A stretch of DNA of 23,075 bases from assembly GCA_000435475.1 (NCBI GenBank), contig FR896048.1, positions 42,221 to 65,295 on the forward strand, given 5' to 3'. Positions 22,929 to 23,075 of the stretch are shown here, in pieces (positions within the stretch are counted from its first letter, which is position 1; every line of letters begins with the position of its first letter). A model generated the notes under the pieces. That model had not been told where the DNA came from. It saw only the letters and a list, made by a program, of their open reading frames with translations, and did no database searches. This stretch comes from Cryptobacterium sp. CAG:338 (GTDB lineage: Bacteria; Actinomycetota; Coriobacteriia; Coriobacteriales; Eggerthellaceae). The translations under genes were made by a program, and so were the position numbers.

Positions 22929-23075
22929 ATGGATTGCAGGATGACTTATACTTCCCCTTTAGGGAAAATGCTACTTTCGGCAGATGACGAAGGACTGACG
23001 GGTGCGTGGTTTTTAGGGCAAAAATACTATGCATCACGTTCAGAAAACGCATGTGATGTGACGAACGCTTTTCGG
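22929..23075 (+). CDS. ogt: Methylated-DNA-protein-cysteine methyltransferase, N-terminal part (truncated by window end)
   Basis: The first 49 codons are present. After the start the protein reads YTSPLGKMLLSADDEGLTG, then AWFLGQKYY, which is the usual N-terminal ribonuclease-like domain of Ogt/MGMT proteins. These transfer the alkyl group of O6-alkylguanine in DNA to a cysteine of their own and are used once. The active site PCHRV motif would lie beyond the window and cannot be checked. The ATG at 22929 has GAGGTG ten bases upstream; an ATG four codons later is an alternative. The call is by sequence pattern over a short stretch. Confidence 0.8.
   Translation, partial: MDCRMTYTSPLGKMLLSADDEGLTGAWFLGQKYYASRSENACDVTNAFR

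Overview
The window looks like chromosomal DNA from a low-to-moderate GC actinobacterium of the Coriobacteriia type. That placement is an inference from remembered protein resemblance (the IleS sequence, a FeoA-FeoB fusion, a VanZ-RDD fusion, a zinc-ribbon/YARHG membrane protein, an EFR1-like ferredoxin) and was not checked by search; a Clostridia-like host is the main alternative. Nearly all of it is ordinary core and metabolic genes. I see no insertion sequence, prophage, CRISPR array, tRNA or rRNA.

Layout: (1) 1-3620, pantothenate synthesis on the + strand: a Rossmann/DUF2520 protein, panB, panC and panD, closed by a hairpin terminator. The DUF2520 gene sits where a ketopantoate reductase would be needed. 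(2) 3692-6702, pntA-pntB, the proton-translocating NAD(P) transhydrogenase, with a 1-base overlap and a strong bidirectional terminator at 6799-6838. (3) 6858-9226, three minus-strand genes: a HIT hydrolase, a MATE efflux protein and a small two-cluster ferredoxin. (4) 9227-9619, a 393-base gap with the ferredoxin control region and a roughly 170-base ileS leader. (5) 9620-14144, ileS-lspA-rluD (RluA family), with a terminator at 14191-14222. (6) 14323-16028, a WYL-domain regulator converging on an unrecognised minus-strand gene; both stop codons fall inside one 7-base tandem repeat. (7) 16249-18699, a FeoA-FeoB ferrous iron transporter. (8) 18765-19853, a VanZ-RDD membrane protein on the minus strand, divergent from a LysR regulator (20139-21062). 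(9) 21295-22830, a zinc-ribbon/YARHG membrane protein, then a repeat pair and the first 49 codons of an Ogt-type O6-alkylguanine-DNA alkyltransferase cut off by the window end.

How the genes fit together: panB, the DUF2520 protein (if it is the reductase), panC and panD cover the whole pantothenate route, and the neighbouring transhydrogenase makes the NADPH that ketopantoate reduction uses. IleS, LspA and the pseudouridine synthase form a common housekeeping operon. FeoAB and the two-cluster ferredoxin suggest an anaerobic, ferrous-iron-using lifestyle.

No clear new system was found. The most interesting leads are small: tandem repeats before panB that also keep a tiny hydrophobic reading frame open, the shared-stop repeat at 15301-15328, the ileS leader with a near-T-box element, a perfect palindrome over the ferredoxin ribosome binding site, and an unclear FeoAB start beside a possible 8-codon leader peptide.
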